In this document: one piece after another, positions 63,925 to 64,000 of the stretch | Numbering within the stretch: the stretch's first letter is position 1 | Layout: every line of letters starts with the position of its first letter | NCBI GenBank assembly: GCA_026645575.1 | Contig: JAPKMW010000047.1 | Span: forward strand, 11,814 to 75,813 | Direction: 5' to 3' | Source: Caldilineaceae bacterium | GTDB lineage: Bacteria; Chloroflexota; Anaerolineae; Caldilineales; Caldilineaceae | DNA length: 64,000 bases | Made by a program: the position numbers and the translations under genes | Notes under the pieces: generated by a model | The model's input: only the letters and a program-made list of their open reading frames with translations | What the model was told of the DNA's origin: nothing | The model's database searches: none

Positions 63925-63999
63925 AACGGCGGAATTCTCCGCTACTGTCAACGGCGGAATTCTCCGCTACTGTCAACGGCGGAATTCTCCGCTACTGTC
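63925..63999. repeat. Three perfect 25-bp tandem repeats running off the window
   Basis: The 25-mer, which contains GGCGGAATTCTCCGC, is repeated without any change at 63925-63949, 63950-63974 and 63975-63999. Each copy carries a small palindrome GCGGA/TCCGC. The array may continue past 64000. No spacers, so not a CRISPR. Confidence 0.9.
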
Positions 64000-64000
64000 A

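Noticed and set aside
63925..63999. CRISPR array
   Set aside because: The repeats are directly adjacent with no spacers, and no cas gene is visible.

Overview
The window looks like a chromosomal segment of a free-living member of the Chloroflexota, most likely Anaerolineae or Caldilineae. This is inferred from gene content and style, not from a marker gene search. The signs are: a nusA-rnpM-infB-rbfA-nrnA-truB-ribF cluster; a menaquinone set (menF, menD, menB); many lipoproteins with Thr/Pro-rich linkers; large secreted subtilases with WNSVS linkers; DUF4129/DUF58/MoxR genes; and very many long intergenic palindromes. Base composition is moderately GC-rich. I saw no rRNA, tRNA, CRISPR array, prophage or complete insertion sequence.

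Layout. 1-9.7 kb (+): a transcription/translation cluster behind a strong promoter at 27-55. 9.8-12 kb (+): a haem-binding propeller lipoprotein. 12-17.3 kb (-): a bifunctional ppGpp enzyme, then rplS, rnhB, yraN and miaA. 17.7-20.7 kb: a coiled-coil nuclease-like protein, an aldo/keto reductase, a Fur-family regulator and a deazaflavin-type reductase. 20.8-27 kb (-): a sugar ABC uptake operon (binding protein, two permeases, no ATPase) that runs on into a methyltransferase, a DegT-type aminotransferase and a polysaccharide deacetylase. 27.3-34.5 kb (-): an Rpn-type nuclease, then a MoxR-DUF58-DUF4129-cyclase-epimerase operon, then gene remnants. 35.1-40.8 kb (-): TetR-menF-menD-menB, with a PIN/HicB-like toxin-antitoxin pair lodged between menD and menB.

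41-53 kb (-) is a block of exported proteins: a 12-module thrombospondin type 3 repeat protein, a propeller membrane protein, a lipoprotein resembling a copper amine oxidase without its copper ligands, and two tandem S8 proteases, one with a C-terminal ricin-type lectin domain. 53.4-56.4 kb (-) holds a dual-specificity phosphatase, purine nucleoside phosphorylase and a circularly permuted ATP-grasp enzyme. 56.7-59.9 kb (+) holds the least familiar unit: a giant cysteine-rich zinc-array protein translationally coupled to a PflX-like radical SAM protein. 60.3-63.8 kb holds a PhoD-like lipoprotein phosphatase, a zinc-type dehydrogenase, a small unrecognised protein and a GNAT acetyltransferase. 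The window ends in perfect 25-bp tandem repeats.

The most unusual property is the palindromic repeat load. At least four sequence families recur between genes. Palindromic insertions also appear to have entered coding sequence in frame: truB, where the insert is flanked by a 9-bp direct repeat, and the radical SAM gene. One repeat also supplies the last codons of the Fur-type gene.
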